A DNA stretch of 28,524 bases from CALAEC01 sp050692915. Lineage in GTDB: Bacteria; Actinomycetota; UBA4738; CALAEC01. Within the stretch, counting starts at the first letter, position 1. Each line of letters opens with the position of its first letter. The notes under the pieces were generated by a model. That model had not been told where the DNA came from, did not search any database, and worked only from the letters and a program-made list of their open reading frames with translations. This document shows positions 6,073-13,616 of this stretch, in pieces. Both the position numbers and the translations under genes were made by a program. The DNA is taken from the NCBI GenBank assembly GCA_050692915.1, contig JBOGVU010000028.1, positions 1-28,524 on the forward strand, read 5' to 3'.

Positions 6073-9000
6073 GCCGATTGTGGGCGTGACCTGCCCCTCC
6101 TGCGGATCCGCGAACCCCGACGGCGCCCGGTTCTGTTCTTCGTGCGGTGCTCCGCTTTCCGCCGAGCCGGCGGCCCGCAAGGAGCGGAAGTTCGCCACGG
6201 TCCTGTTCGCCGACCTGGTCGGCTCCACCGCGCTCGGCGAACGGGAGGATCCCGAGGTCGTCCAGGAGCTCGTGGGCCGGTCGTTCGACCGAATGTCCGA
6301 GGTCATCGGTCGCTACGAGGGAGTCGTCGAGAAGTTCGTGGGGGACGCGATCCTCGCCGCCTTCGGCGTGCCTTCCGCACATGAGGACGATCCCGAGCGG
6401 GCGGTCCGGAGCGCGCTGGAGATGCAGGCCGTGATGTCCGAGGTGAACCGGGCCTTCGCCTCGGAAGGACGGACCCAGCTGGCGATGCGGATCGGGATTG
6501 ACGGCGGTGAGGTCCTCGTGGATCTGGAGCGAGCCGGCTCGACGCGGGAGCGCATGCTGACCGGAGATGCCGTCAACACGGCCTCCCGGCTGGAGGCTGT
6601 CGCCGAGCCGGGACGGGTCGTGGTCGGCCAGACCGTCTACCGGGCGACGAAGGACATCGTCGACTACCGCGAGCTCTCTCCGCTGCACCTCAAGGGGAAG
6701 CCGCAGCCCGTCACCGCGTGGGAGGCCTTGCGGGTTCGCGCACCGCTCCGTGGCGAACGGGTGCCCCTCGGGCTCGAGGCCCGGCTGGTGGGCCGAGACG
6801 AGGAGATGGCCGTCCTCAAGCAGAGCCTGCACCGGGTGGAGCGGGAAGGTCGCCCGGCGCTCGTAACCATCCTGGGGTCGGCCGGCGTCGGGAAGTCACG
6901 GCTCGTGTGGGAGCTGTCCACGTACGTCGAGGGGCTCGCTCAGTCCACCTACTGGCGCCGGGGCCGCTGTCTCCCGTACGGGAACCTCTCGTACTCGGGG
7001 CTCGCGGATGCCGCGAAAGCACAGTGCGAGATCCTCGAGGACGATCCGCCCGAGGTCGTGACCGAGAAGACCGAACGAGCCGTAGCGGATCTCTTCGGCG
7101 AGGACGCGCCATCGGTCGCGGGCCAGATCAGTACCCTGGTCGGCGCTCCGGCGGAGGGCACCTTCAGCCGAGAGGACCTCTTCGACGCGTGGAGACGGTT
7201 CCTGGAGCGGATGGCGGCACGGTATCCACTGGTTCTCGTTATCGAAGACATCCACTGGGCCGACGAGGGCCTACTGGACTTCATCGAGCACCTGGCCGAC
7301 TGGGGCCAGGGACCGATCTTCATCCTCACGCTGGCCCGGCCCGAGTTGCTCGAGACCAGGGGCGGCTGGGGAGGTGGCCGGCGGAACTACGCGGCGATCC
7401 ACCTGGAGCCCCTTGGCCGGGAGGAGACGGCGGCGATGGTCGACGACCTCGTGCCCGAAGCCATGCCCGCAGAGCTGAAGGAGCTCGTAGTCGGGCGGAG
7501 CGAAGGCATCCCTCTCTTCGCCGAGGAGATCGTCAGAATGTTCATCGACCGTGGCGTTCTGCGTCTCGACGACAGTGGCCGATGGGAGGTGCCCGTCCAG
7601 GACTCCGACGTCGAGATCCCTCCGTCGATCCACGCGTTGATCGCCGCCCGTCTGGACACCCTTCCCCCGGAGGAGAAGGCGATCCTGCAGGACGCCTCGG
7701 TCGTCGGCCGGGTGTTCTGGCTGGGCGCCGTGGGGCGTCTCTCCGGTCGTGGCGCCGCAGAAGCTCGCTATGCGCTCGGGCAGCTGCGGGTCAAGGAGAT
7801 CATCGTGCCGAGGGAACCACCGACGTTCTCGGGCGAGCTCGAGTTCGGGTTCCGTCACGTCCTGATCCGCGATGTCGCCTACCAGTCGCTTCCGAAAGCG
7901 TCGCGCGGACGGAAGCACGCCGAGGTCGCGCGGTGGGCCGAGGACCGCGCCGGAGAACGCAGGACGGAGATGGCCGAACTGCTGGCCACCCACTACACGG
8001 AATCGCTCCGGTACGCCGAGGAGGTCGGAGACCTTTCCGCGGTCTCGCGGGACCTGCTCATCTCGGGGTACCGATGGACCCGCGCCGCCGGCGACCGAGC
8101 CACCCGCCTCTGGCAGGCGGCCCAGACGATCGCCTGGTACCGGAAGGCGCTCGATCTGGCGCCGGCAGCCGAAGTCCGGGACGACGACCTGTTAGCGCTC
8201 TGGGCCGCCTACGTGAACGCATCCTTCCGTGTGGAATCGCGTGACGTGACGGCGAAAGCGGCGGAGGAAGCGCTCCGCGTGGCCGAACGGATCGACGATA
8301 ATAAGACCGCAGGCCGCATGGAGACCGTGCTGGCCACCCTGGCCTTCTACGGAGGGAGGGACGAGGAGTCCCTGGCCCGCTTCGATCGGGCCATCGGCAT
8401 TCTCGACCCATTGGGCGACTCGATCCAGCTCGCGGAAACCCTGCAGAGCCTGGGAATGGTCCTGTGGCGCCGAGACCGACTGGCCGACGCTGTCGGGCCA
8501 CTGCGCAAGAGCCTGGAAGTCTCGACGAACGTCGGCGATGACGCTGCCTTAGCCAATTCGATGATGCTTCTCGCGAGCGTGGTGCCGACGTGGGAAGAGA
8601 CTGTTCAGCTTCATCGTGATGCCTATCGCCTGTCCAGGAATGCGGGAGACCTCCTGCTCTTCCTTCGGGCCGCCAACAACCTGGCGTCCGCACTTCGGGA
8701 TGTCGACCCGGACCTGAGCCAGGGTGAGGCCCTCCTCAAGGACGCGCTGGAGATCTCGCGGAGATCGGGGCATCCCTACGAGGGCTGGTTGCTGGGCACC
8801 CTCTCCGAGTACATGCTCGATCGGGGCGATCTCATCGGGGCGAAGCGACTGAGCCGCGAGTCTCGACGTCTGGCCAAGTCGTCGGGCGAGGGGTCTGCGG
8901 CGGCGGCTCGAACCCTCGTCCTGGCGGAGGTGGAACTCGAGCGAGGGAGGATCGTCGAGGCTGAGGAGTCGCTGGGGGAGGCCCTGTCCGTGCTGGAGGA

Positions 9001-9520
9001 GACCCCCGAGCACGAATCGATCCTCTTCATAGCCCTGATCCGATCGGATCTGGCCGACGCTCGCGGAGATGCGGAGGAAGCCCTCCGCCTCCGATTGGAG
9101 GCCTTGAAACGAGCCGGCCCCAATCCCTGGACGATCGGGGGGGACACCCTGTGGGTTGGCGCCACACGGGGCCTGATGCGGTCGGGATCGCTGGCGGACG
9201 CCGAAGCCCTGCGAGAAAGGATCCACGGCCTGGGCGCGTTGCCGCCCCGATGGCAGCTGTACGACCGGTGGGTCGAAGGGCTGATGGCCACGGATCCAAC
9301 GCAGGCGGTCTCGATCCTCGAGGGGGTCCTCGCACGATTCGAAGGGCTGGGGTTCCGGCTGGAGCAGGGCCGCTGCCTCCTCGACCTCGCGGAGGCGCAG
9401 CAGCACCGAGGAACACCGCATCGGGAGACCCTGAAGAAGGCGCGCCGAATCTTCGCCGAATGCGGGGCCGAGCTCTACGTCCGGCGGGCGAACGAGGCGC
9501 TGGCGAAGGCGGGACGGTGA
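6071..9520 (+). CDS. zinc ribbon-class III cyclase-AAA ATPase-TPR regulator
   Basis: This is a cytoplasmic multidomain signalling protein of about 1149 residues. The order is: a four-cysteine zinc ribbon (CPSCG, CSSCG); a class III nucleotide cyclase domain with the first metal Asp in LFADLVGST, VEKFVGDAILAAFG carrying the second metal Asp and the base-contacting Lys, and VNTASRLE with the transition-state Asn and Arg; a STAND/AAA-like ATPase with Walker A GSAGVGKSRLV and Walker B VLVIEDIHWAD; and a long C-terminal TPR-like helical array. The family is common in actinobacteria and usually encodes ATP-driven sensors; product (cAMP or cGMP) and input are unknown. The residue usually Asp/Thr before GDAVN aligns to Met, so substrate choice is uncertain. 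Starts at 6041, 6071 and 6080 are in frame; 6041 only adds residues before the ribbon, and promoter geometry favours GTG 6080. Stops four bases from nuoD. Confidence 0.92.
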   Translation: MPIVGVTCPSCGSANPDGARFCSSCGAPLSAEPAARKERKFATVLFADLVGSTALGEREDPEVVQELVGRSFDRMSEVIGRYEGVVEKFVGDAILAAFGVPSAHEDDPERAVRSALEMQAVMSEVNRAFASEGRTQLAMRIGIDGGEVLVDLERAGSTRERMLTGDAVNTASRLEAVAEPGRVVVGQTVYRATKDIVDYRELSPLHLKGKPQPVTAWEALRVRAPLRGERVPLGLEARLVGRDEEMAVLKQSLHRVEREGRPALVTILGSAGVGKSRLVWELSTYVEGLAQSTYWRRGRCLPYGNLSYSGLADAAKAQCEILEDDPPEVVTEKTERAVADLFGEDAPSVAGQISTLVGAPAEGTFSREDLFDAWRRFLERMAARYPLVLVIEDIHWADEGLLDFIEHLADWGQGPIFILTLARPELLETRGGWGGGRRNYAAIHLEPLGREETAAMVDDLVPEAMPAELKELVVGRSEGIPLFAEEIVRMFIDRGVLRLDDSGRWEVPVQDSDVEIPPSIHALIAARLDTLPPEEKAILQDASVVGRVFWLGAVGRLSGRGAAEARYALGQLRVKEIIVPREPPTFSGELEFGFRHVLIRDVAYQSLPKASRGRKHAEVARWAEDRAGERRTEMAELLATHYTESLRYAEEVGDLSAVSRDLLISGYRWTRAAGDRATRLWQAAQTIAWYRKALDLAPAAEVRDDDLLALWAAYVNASFRVESRDVTAKAAEEALRVAERIDDNKTAGRMETVLATLAFYGGRDEESLARFDRAIGILDPLGDSIQLAETLQSLGMVLWRRDRLADAVGPLRKSLEVSTNVGDDAALANSMMLLASVVPTWEETVQLHRDAYRLSRNAGDLLLFLRAANNLASALRDVDPDLSQGEALLKDALEISRRSGHPYEGWLLGTLSEYMLDRGDLIGAKRLSRESRRLAKSSGEGSAAAARTLVLAEVELERGRIVEAEESLGEALSVLEETPEHESILFIALIRSDLADARGDAEEALRLRLEALKRAGPNPWTIGGDTLWVGATRGLMRSGSLADAEALRERIHGLGALPPRWQLYDRWVEGLMATDPTQAVSILEGVLARFEGLGFRLEQGRCLLDLAEAQQHRGTPHRETLKKARRIFAECGAELYVRRANEALAKAGR

Positions 9521-9524
9521 CCGG

Positions 9525-10715
9525 TTAGCGGTCGATGTCGCCGACCACGAAGAACACCGACCCGAGGATGGCGATAAGGTCGGCGAGCAGCGTTCCGCGG
9601 AGCATCAACGGCAGCACCGAGACGTTGGAGAAGGAGGCGGTGCGCATCTTCAGCCTATACGGGTACTCCTTGCCGTCGCCCACGAGGTAGTAGCCCATCA
9701 GCCCGAGAGGGTTCTCGGTCCGCACGTATACCTCACCCTCGGGGATCTTGGTGGGCACCTTCTTGGTGACGAAGTCGCCGGCGGGGAGGTTCTCCATGCA
9801 TTGCTCGACGATGTTGCACGACTGGTGCATCCGCTGGACCAGGACCGACAGGCGGTCGTAGCAGTCGCCCTCGGTCCCCACCGGGACCTCGAACTCGACC
9901 TCCCCGTACTTCTCGTACGGCTCGTCCTTGCGGGGGTCCATGGGCACGCCGCTGGCCTGGAGCACCGGGCCCGAGACGCCGTAGGCCAGGGCCACGTCGG
10001 CCGGGAGGACGCCGATGCCCTTGGTCCGGGCGGCGATGATGTCGTTGCCCATGATGAGGTTGTCGAAGGCCCGCAGCTTGTTGCGGATCCACTTCAGGAC
10101 CTCGGCCGACTGCTTGAGGAAGCCGCGAGGGAGGTCGTCCTTCAGCCCGCCGACCCGGGCGTAGGAGTGGTGCATCCGGGCGCCGGTGGCGGCCTCCATG
10201 AGGTCCTGGATCATCTCCCGCTCGCGGAACGCGTAGAACATCGGGGTCATGGCGCCGAGCTCGAGGGGATACGAGCCGGTGAACATGAGGTGGTTCAGGA
10301 TCCGGTTCCACTCGGCCATCATCGTCCGGATCCACCGGGCCCGTTCCGGGACCTCGACCTCGGCCAGCTTCTCCACGGCCAGGCACCAGCCGAGCTCGTT
10401 GTTGAACGCCGAGAGCCAGTCGTGGCGGTTCATGAGGACCAGGACCTGGCGGTGGTCCCGGACCTCGGCCAGCTTCTCCGCGGCCCGGTGCATGTAGCCG
10501 ATCACCGGCTCGGCGTGGCGAATCTTCTCCCCGTCGAGCTCGAGCACCAGCCGGAGCACGCCGTGAGTTGAGGGGTGCTGGGGTCCGATGTTGAGGACCA
10601 TCTCCTCCGTGGAGAGGTCGCGCCCCTCGGTGGTGATGATGTCCACCCCGCCGCCCCGGAGGAGCCACTGCTCCCCCATCTGGGAGTACGCGGACGGCTG
10701 CTCGGTATCGGCCAT
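9525..10715 (-). CDS. nuoD: NADH-quinone oxidoreductase subunit D (solitary)
   Basis: This 396-residue protein aligns with the 49-kDa quinone-site subunit of respiratory complex I along its whole length, from NIGPQHPSTHGVLRL to the terminal GDIDR. Family blocks include LELGAMTPMFYAFRERE, the GGLKDDLP segment, the GSGVPMDPRK-like ASGVPMDPRKDEPY and GEVYVRTENPLGLMGYYLV. His51 of HPSTHG, a quinone-site residue, is present, but the conserved quinone-binding Tyr in the (A/G)Y-LAVEKL motif is Trp110 (LGWCLAVEKL). I chose ATG 10713-10715 over the outer GTG-like start at 10766 because the latter overlaps the divergent ndh start. No other nuo gene flanks it: the next gene on one side converges and on the other diverges. 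It may serve a complex encoded elsewhere or be a paralogue. Confidence 0.93.
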   Translation of the reverse strand: MADTEQPSAYSQMGEQWLLRGGGVDIITTEGRDLSTEEMVLNIGPQHPSTHGVLRLVLELDGEKIRHAEPVIGYMHRAAEKLAEVRDHRQVLVLMNRHDWLSAFNNELGWCLAVEKLAEVEVPERARWIRTMMAEWNRILNHLMFTGSYPLELGAMTPMFYAFREREMIQDLMEAATGARMHHSYARVGGLKDDLPRGFLKQSAEVLKWIRNKLRAFDNLIMGNDIIAARTKGIGVLPADVALAYGVSGPVLQASGVPMDPRKDEPYEKYGEVEFEVPVGTEGDCYDRLSVLVQRMHQSCNIVEQCMENLPAGDFVTKKVPTKIPEGEVYVRTENPLGLMGYYLVGDGKEYPYRLKMRTASFSNVSVLPLMLRGTLLADLIAILGSVFFVVGDIDR

Positions 10716-10725
10716 GCCGAGTACC

Positions 10726-10749
10726 AGCCTACCGGAAGGCCCGTAGACT
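10726..10749. promoter_or_regulatory. divergent promoter elements for nuoD and ndh
   Basis: The 41-base gap between the two starts holds TAGACT (10744-10749, plus strand) seven bases before the ndh GTG at 10757, and TAGGCT (10726-10731, minus strand) ten bases before the nuoD ATG. Neither gene has a clear Shine-Dalgarno sequence, so leaderless or nearly leaderless transcripts are likely. Polymerases bound at the two sites would interfere, so the genes may be reciprocally expressed. Confidence 0.35.
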
Positions 10750-10756
10750 TCGCGGC

Positions 10757-12067
10757 GTGGCTCCACCGAGGATCCTGATCGTGGGCGGCGGGTACATCGG
10801 GATGTACACGGCCCTCGGGCTGCTGAAGCGGGTGCCGCCGGGGTCGCTCGACGTGACCGTGGTGGCGCCGGAGTCCTTCATGCTGTATCAGCCGCTCCTG
10901 CCCGAGGCGGCCTCAGGCAACATCGAGCCGCGGCACGTGGTCATCCCCCTCCGCAAGGTGCTCCGCCGGGCATCGCTGGTGACCGGGCGGCTCGAGAGCC
11001 TGGACCACGCCACCCGCACTGCCACCGTCCGGCCGGTCGAGGGACGGCCCTACCCCATTCGCTACGACCACGTGGTGCTGGGGCTGGGGGCGGTGTCCCG
11101 GGTCCTCCCCGTCCCCGGGCTCGCCGAGCGCGCCGTGGGATTCACCTCCGTGTCGGAGGCCATCTACCTGCGGAACCGGGTGCTGGAGCGGATGGACGCC
11201 GCCGAGTCCACCGGGGACCCGGCCGTCCGGCGGCGGGCCCTCACGTTCGTGTTCGTTGGCGGAGGGTACTCGGGCGTGCAGGGCCTGGCGGAGCTGGAGG
11301 ACCTGGCCCGGGACGCGGCCGACGGGTACCGGACCGTGTCCCGCGAGGACATGCGGTGGGTCCTGGTGGAGGCGGCCGATCATATCCTCCCGGAGATCGG
11401 CCTCTCGCTCAGCTCCTATGCCGCGGAACGGCTCCGGGTCCGGGGCATCGAGGTGCGCCTGTCCACCCGGCTCGAGTCGGCCACAGGCGGGAAGATCGTC
11501 CTGTCGGATGACGAGTCGTTCGAGGCCGACACCCTGGTGTGGACCGCCGGAGTGCGGGCCAACCCCGCCGTCGAGGGGCTGGGGTTCCCCACGGCCGAGC
11601 GGGGCCGCCTGGACGTTGATCAGTACCTCCGGATCCGCGGTGTCGAGAACGCCTGGGCCGCCGGGGACTGCGCCGCTGTCCCCGACCTCACCACGGGCGG
11701 GATCTGCCCGCCCACCGCCCAGCACGCCCTCCGACAGGCCCGGCGCATCGCCAAGAACGTCCTGAACACCCTGGGCGGGCGGCGGCTGCGGCCGTTCCGG
11801 TACCGCCAGCTCGGCACGCTCGTCTCGCTGGGAACCGCGAACGGGGTGGCCAGGGTGATGGGCGTGCGGGCGCGAGGGTTCCCGGCGTGGGTACTGCACC
11901 GCACCTACCACCTGCTGCTGATCCCCACCTTCAACCGGAAGGCCCGGGTCATGGCCGACTGGACACTGGCGCTGTTCCTCCGGCGCGACGCCGTCCAGCT
12001 CGGGTCGCTCCAGGATCCCAGGAGCGCGTTCACGGCGGCCGCCGGCGAGGATCCCGAGGAACGCTGA
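10757..12067 (+). CDS. ndh: type II NADH:quinone dehydrogenase (NDH-2)
   Basis: This 436-residue flavoprotein oxidises NADH and passes electrons to the membrane quinone pool without pumping protons. The FAD-binding Rossmann motif is at the N terminus (ILIVGGGYIGMYTALGL), the second NAD-binding motif is FVFVGGGYSGVQGLAEL, and the late FAD contact is ENAWAAGDCAAVPD. The C-terminal region with two amphipathic helices (about 385-420) fits peripheral membrane attachment, as in other NDH-2 enzymes. The Gln in GYSGVQ replaces the usual Glu of this family's second dinucleotide loop, a minor change. It starts at GTG 10757, divergent from nuoD, so a proton-pumping complex I subunit and the non-pumping alternative share one control region. 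The gene ends before a strong hairpin. Confidence 0.92.
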   Translation: MAPPRILIVGGGYIGMYTALGLLKRVPPGSLDVTVVAPESFMLYQPLLPEAASGNIEPRHVVIPLRKVLRRASLVTGRLESLDHATRTATVRPVEGRPYPIRYDHVVLGLGAVSRVLPVPGLAERAVGFTSVSEAIYLRNRVLERMDAAESTGDPAVRRRALTFVFVGGGYSGVQGLAELEDLARDAADGYRTVSREDMRWVLVEAADHILPEIGLSLSSYAAERLRVRGIEVRLSTRLESATGGKIVLSDDESFEADTLVWTAGVRANPAVEGLGFPTAERGRLDVDQYLRIRGVENAWAAGDCAAVPDLTTGGICPPTAQHALRQARRIAKNVLNTLGGRRLRPFRYRQLGTLVSLGTANGVARVMGVRARGFPAWVLHRTYHLLLIPTFNRKARVMADWTLALFLRRDAVQLGSLQDPRSAFTAAAGEDPEER

Positions 12068-12081
12068 CGAGTCCGGACGTG

Positions 12082-12118
12082 CGACAGCCCGGACGCTCTT
12101 GTCGCGTCCGGGCTGTCG
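12082..12118. terminator. bidirectional transcription terminator hairpin
   Basis: A perfect 15-bp stem (12082-12096 paired with 12104-12118) encloses a seven-base loop, TCTTGTC. It lies 15 bases after the ndh stop and 24 bases before the stop of the convergent CAP-domain gene, so it can serve both. There is no T-tract on either side, as is common for actinobacterial hairpin terminators. It is the only strong hairpin between convergent genes in the window. Confidence 0.8.
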
Positions 12119-12141
12119 GTGCCTCGAGCTGAAAGAGAGCG

Positions 12142-12603
12142 TTACCCGAGGAAGAGGACCGTGACCCAGATCTGTCCGTCGTCGCCGACCGCCATCCCTA
12201 CCCCGATGTTGCGGAACCGGCGGTTCAGTTGGTTCTTGCGGTGCGGGGGGCTGTCCATGAACGCGTCGTGGAGAACGTCCATCGAAGGTCCGTAGCCGAT
12301 GTTCTCGCCGATGATGCTCCAGCTGCGGCTCCCGACGTACGACGCCAGGTCGGTGCTGTGCACGAGCTGGCCGCTGCTGGCCATCTGGCGGCTGTGCCGC
12401 CGGGCGGCGCGGACCAGGAACTTTCGCATCCCGAGCTCACGGGCACCACGCTCGTCGCGGGCCTCGTTGACATAGGTGCGGAGCTCCTTCTCACCGCTGT
12501 TCGCCGCGGCGGCCGGATTCGCGGCCAGCGGACCGATCAGGGTGGCCAGTGCGAGTGTGAGGACCGCTGCTCTGACGATCCTTCGGGGGGAACGGGTCTC
12601 CAT
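12142..12603 (-). CDS. secreted CAP/SCP-domain protein (YkwD-like)
   Basis: This 153-residue exported protein has a signal peptide over residues 1-34 (basic start RSPRRIVR, hydrophobic AAVLTLALATLIGPLAA, then AAAA). The rest is a single bacterial CAP domain: RAARRHSRQMASSGQLVHS carries the first conserved histidine, GENIGYG follows, then FMDSPPHRKNQLN with the second histidine, and the closing IGVGMAVGDDGQIWVTVLF. Bacterial CAP proteins of this size are extracellular and linked to cell surface or spore coat; their biochemistry is poorly defined. An AGGAGG ribosome-binding site sits nine bases before the ATG. A c-di-GMP-I riboswitch occupies the 5' leader, so expression should follow cellular c-di-GMP. 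Confidence 0.93.
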   Translation of the reverse strand: METRSPRRIVRAAVLTLALATLIGPLAANPAAAANSGEKELRTYVNEARDERGARELGMRKFLVRAARRHSRQMASSGQLVHSTDLASYVGSRSWSIIGENIGYGPSMDVLHDAFMDSPPHRKNQLNRRFRNIGVGMAVGDDGQIWVTVLFLG

Positions 12604-12612
12604 CTTGCTCGA

Positions 12613-12618
12613 CCTCCT
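12613..12618 (-). promoter_or_regulatory. ribosome-binding site of the CAP-domain gene
   Basis: AGGAGG on the minus strand, nine bases before the ATG at 12601-12603. It is perfect and sits at the end of a structured leader, making it the natural point of control for a riboswitch acting on translation. Confidence 0.8.
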
Positions 12619-12625
12619 GCCTCGG

Positions 12626-12658
12626 GGTCCCGTTCCAGCGCCCCCGAGGGGGCTCTGG
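12626..12658 (-). promoter_or_regulatory. riboswitch expression platform
   Basis: Just downstream of the aptamer a 24-base hairpin (12635-12658) has 4 bp, one mismatch, 5 bp and a four-base loop. After it, CGGGACC in the RNA (12626-12632) is complementary to GGUCCCG (12744-12750), which also provides the 5' strand of aptamer helix P1. Formation of P1 and of this long-range 7-bp helix are therefore mutually exclusive. The long-range helix would end only seven bases from the AGGAGG. No U-tract follows, so translational control or Rho-dependent control is more likely than intrinsic termination. This is inference from complementarity. Confidence 0.45.
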
Positions 12659-12750
12659 TCCTTCGGTAGCCCAGCGGCCCTACCTCTTTCGAGGAGTAGG
12701 CCCGGAGCTTTGCGTCCCGCCGTTTCCGGCGGTTTGCCCTTGTCGGGACC
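12657..12750 (-). ncRNA. cyclic di-GMP-I (GEMM) riboswitch aptamer
   Basis: The minus-strand RNA has all GEMM-I landmarks in order: GGGCAAACC; a 6-bp hairpin CCGCCG/CGGCGG capped by a GAAA tetraloop; the joining segment GGGACGCAAAGC; a second arm GGGCCUAC...GUAGGGCC with an inner CCUC-GAAA-GAGG stem-loop; and the 3' CUACCGAA. A closing P1 can form between GGUCC (12746-12750) and GGACC (12657-12661). The base matching G20 of the Vibrio Vc2 aptamer is G, which predicts c-di-GMP rather than cGAMP binding. It lies in the leader of the CAP-domain gene, between that gene and the stop of the oxygenase-like gene. A PAS-GGDEF-EAL enzyme is encoded about 4 kb away. Confidence 0.95.
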
Positions 12751-12767
12751 GGTCTTTCAGCTCACCT

Positions 12768-12773
12768 ATTACA
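12768..12773 (-). promoter_or_regulatory. candidate -10 element for the riboswitch transcript
   Basis: TGTAAT on the minus strand matches TATAAT at five of six positions and would start transcription about 10 bases before the aptamer P1 helix. No -35 match is obvious at the usual distance. It lies in the 65 bases between the upstream gene's stop and the aptamer. Confidence 0.3.
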
Positions 12774-12815
12774 TCGGCCGTATGGCGAGGAAGTTGAGGG
12801 GCTTTTGGGGGAGTC

Positions 12816-13484
12816 TTACGGGCGCTGCGAGTCGATCCAGGACTGCAGCTGGGGGCCCGACTCGAAGGACGCGATCACCGCGTAGCGCGGCTCGCTGTAC
12901 TTCGAGGCGTCGTGCCACACCGCGTGCCACAGGCGCTCGGAGTCCACGATGAACTGGGCGCCCTTCGGCAGGGGGATACGGGCCTCGCCGGCCTGGTCGT
13001 CCTTCTCCTCACGGACGATCATGGATGACTCGGGGTTATCGGTGAGCTGCAGCCACGCCCGGACCACCCACCCCGTCCCCTCGGGCGTGATCCGGTTGTT
13101 GTCGTCCGGATGCATGGCGCTGATAGCCGAGGCCTCCTCACTCGGCTCCAGCTTGATGATGCGGACCCGCCCGAAGTTCGCGCCGACGTTCTCAACCCAC
13201 TTCTTGATGGCGGGGATCCGCTCCACGTTCGGCGTCCACACGCCGTCCTTGTCCGGCTTCCCGTACTCCCAGAACCCCCTGGGGTCGTTGTCGCCGTTGG
13301 CCGAGGCCAGGATGGCGAAGTTCGTGTCGCCGCCGGACTTCCAGTCGACGTACTCGAGCGACTCCCACTCCTGTGGCTCGGGCATCGGGCCCTGGTACGG
13401 CTTCAGCTGGAGGTAACCGGTCGGTTCGATGTCGGGCAGCGTGACGAACTTGGTCATGTCCTGGGCGGCGCTGGGCGTGTCCAT
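12816..13484 (-). CDS. possible Fe(II)/2-oxoglutarate oxygenase-like protein, 222 aa
   Basis: I do not recognise a specific family. The cytoplasmic 222-residue protein contains HPDDNNR in the middle (an H-x-D pair), then RAWLQLTDNPESSM, a glycine turn (LPKGAQFIVDSERLWHAVWHD) with a second histidine cluster, and RYAVIASF near the C terminus. H-x-D, a later His and an Arg about ten residues on is the layout of double-stranded beta-helix Fe(II)/2-oxoglutarate oxygenases such as aspartyl/asparaginyl hydroxylases; this is a pattern argument only. An AGGAGG lies four bases before the ATG at 13484, a short spacing; Met10 is an alternative start. It ends 65 bases upstream of the riboswitch. A structural cupin without metal is the main alternative. 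Confidence 0.7.
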   Translation of the reverse strand: MDTPSAAQDMTKFVTLPDIEPTGYLQLKPYQGPMPEPQEWESLEYVDWKSGGDTNFAILASANGDNDPRGFWEYGKPDKDGVWTPNVERIPAIKKWVENVGANFGRVRIIKLEPSEEASAISAMHPDDNNRITPEGTGWVVRAWLQLTDNPESSMIVREEKDDQAGEARIPLPKGAQFIVDSERLWHAVWHDASKYSEPRYAVIASFESGPQLQSWIDSQRP

Positions 13485-13616
13485 CGGACCTCCTGGGTGG
13501 CGGCGTCGGGGCGCATGATAGCGAACCGCTCAGGCCCCGACTAGTACAGACGGCGGAGGCGGGGCTCAGCCATCCGGGGCTGGCCAGGCCGTGTCGCCCC
13601 CTGGGAGAATGTGCCG

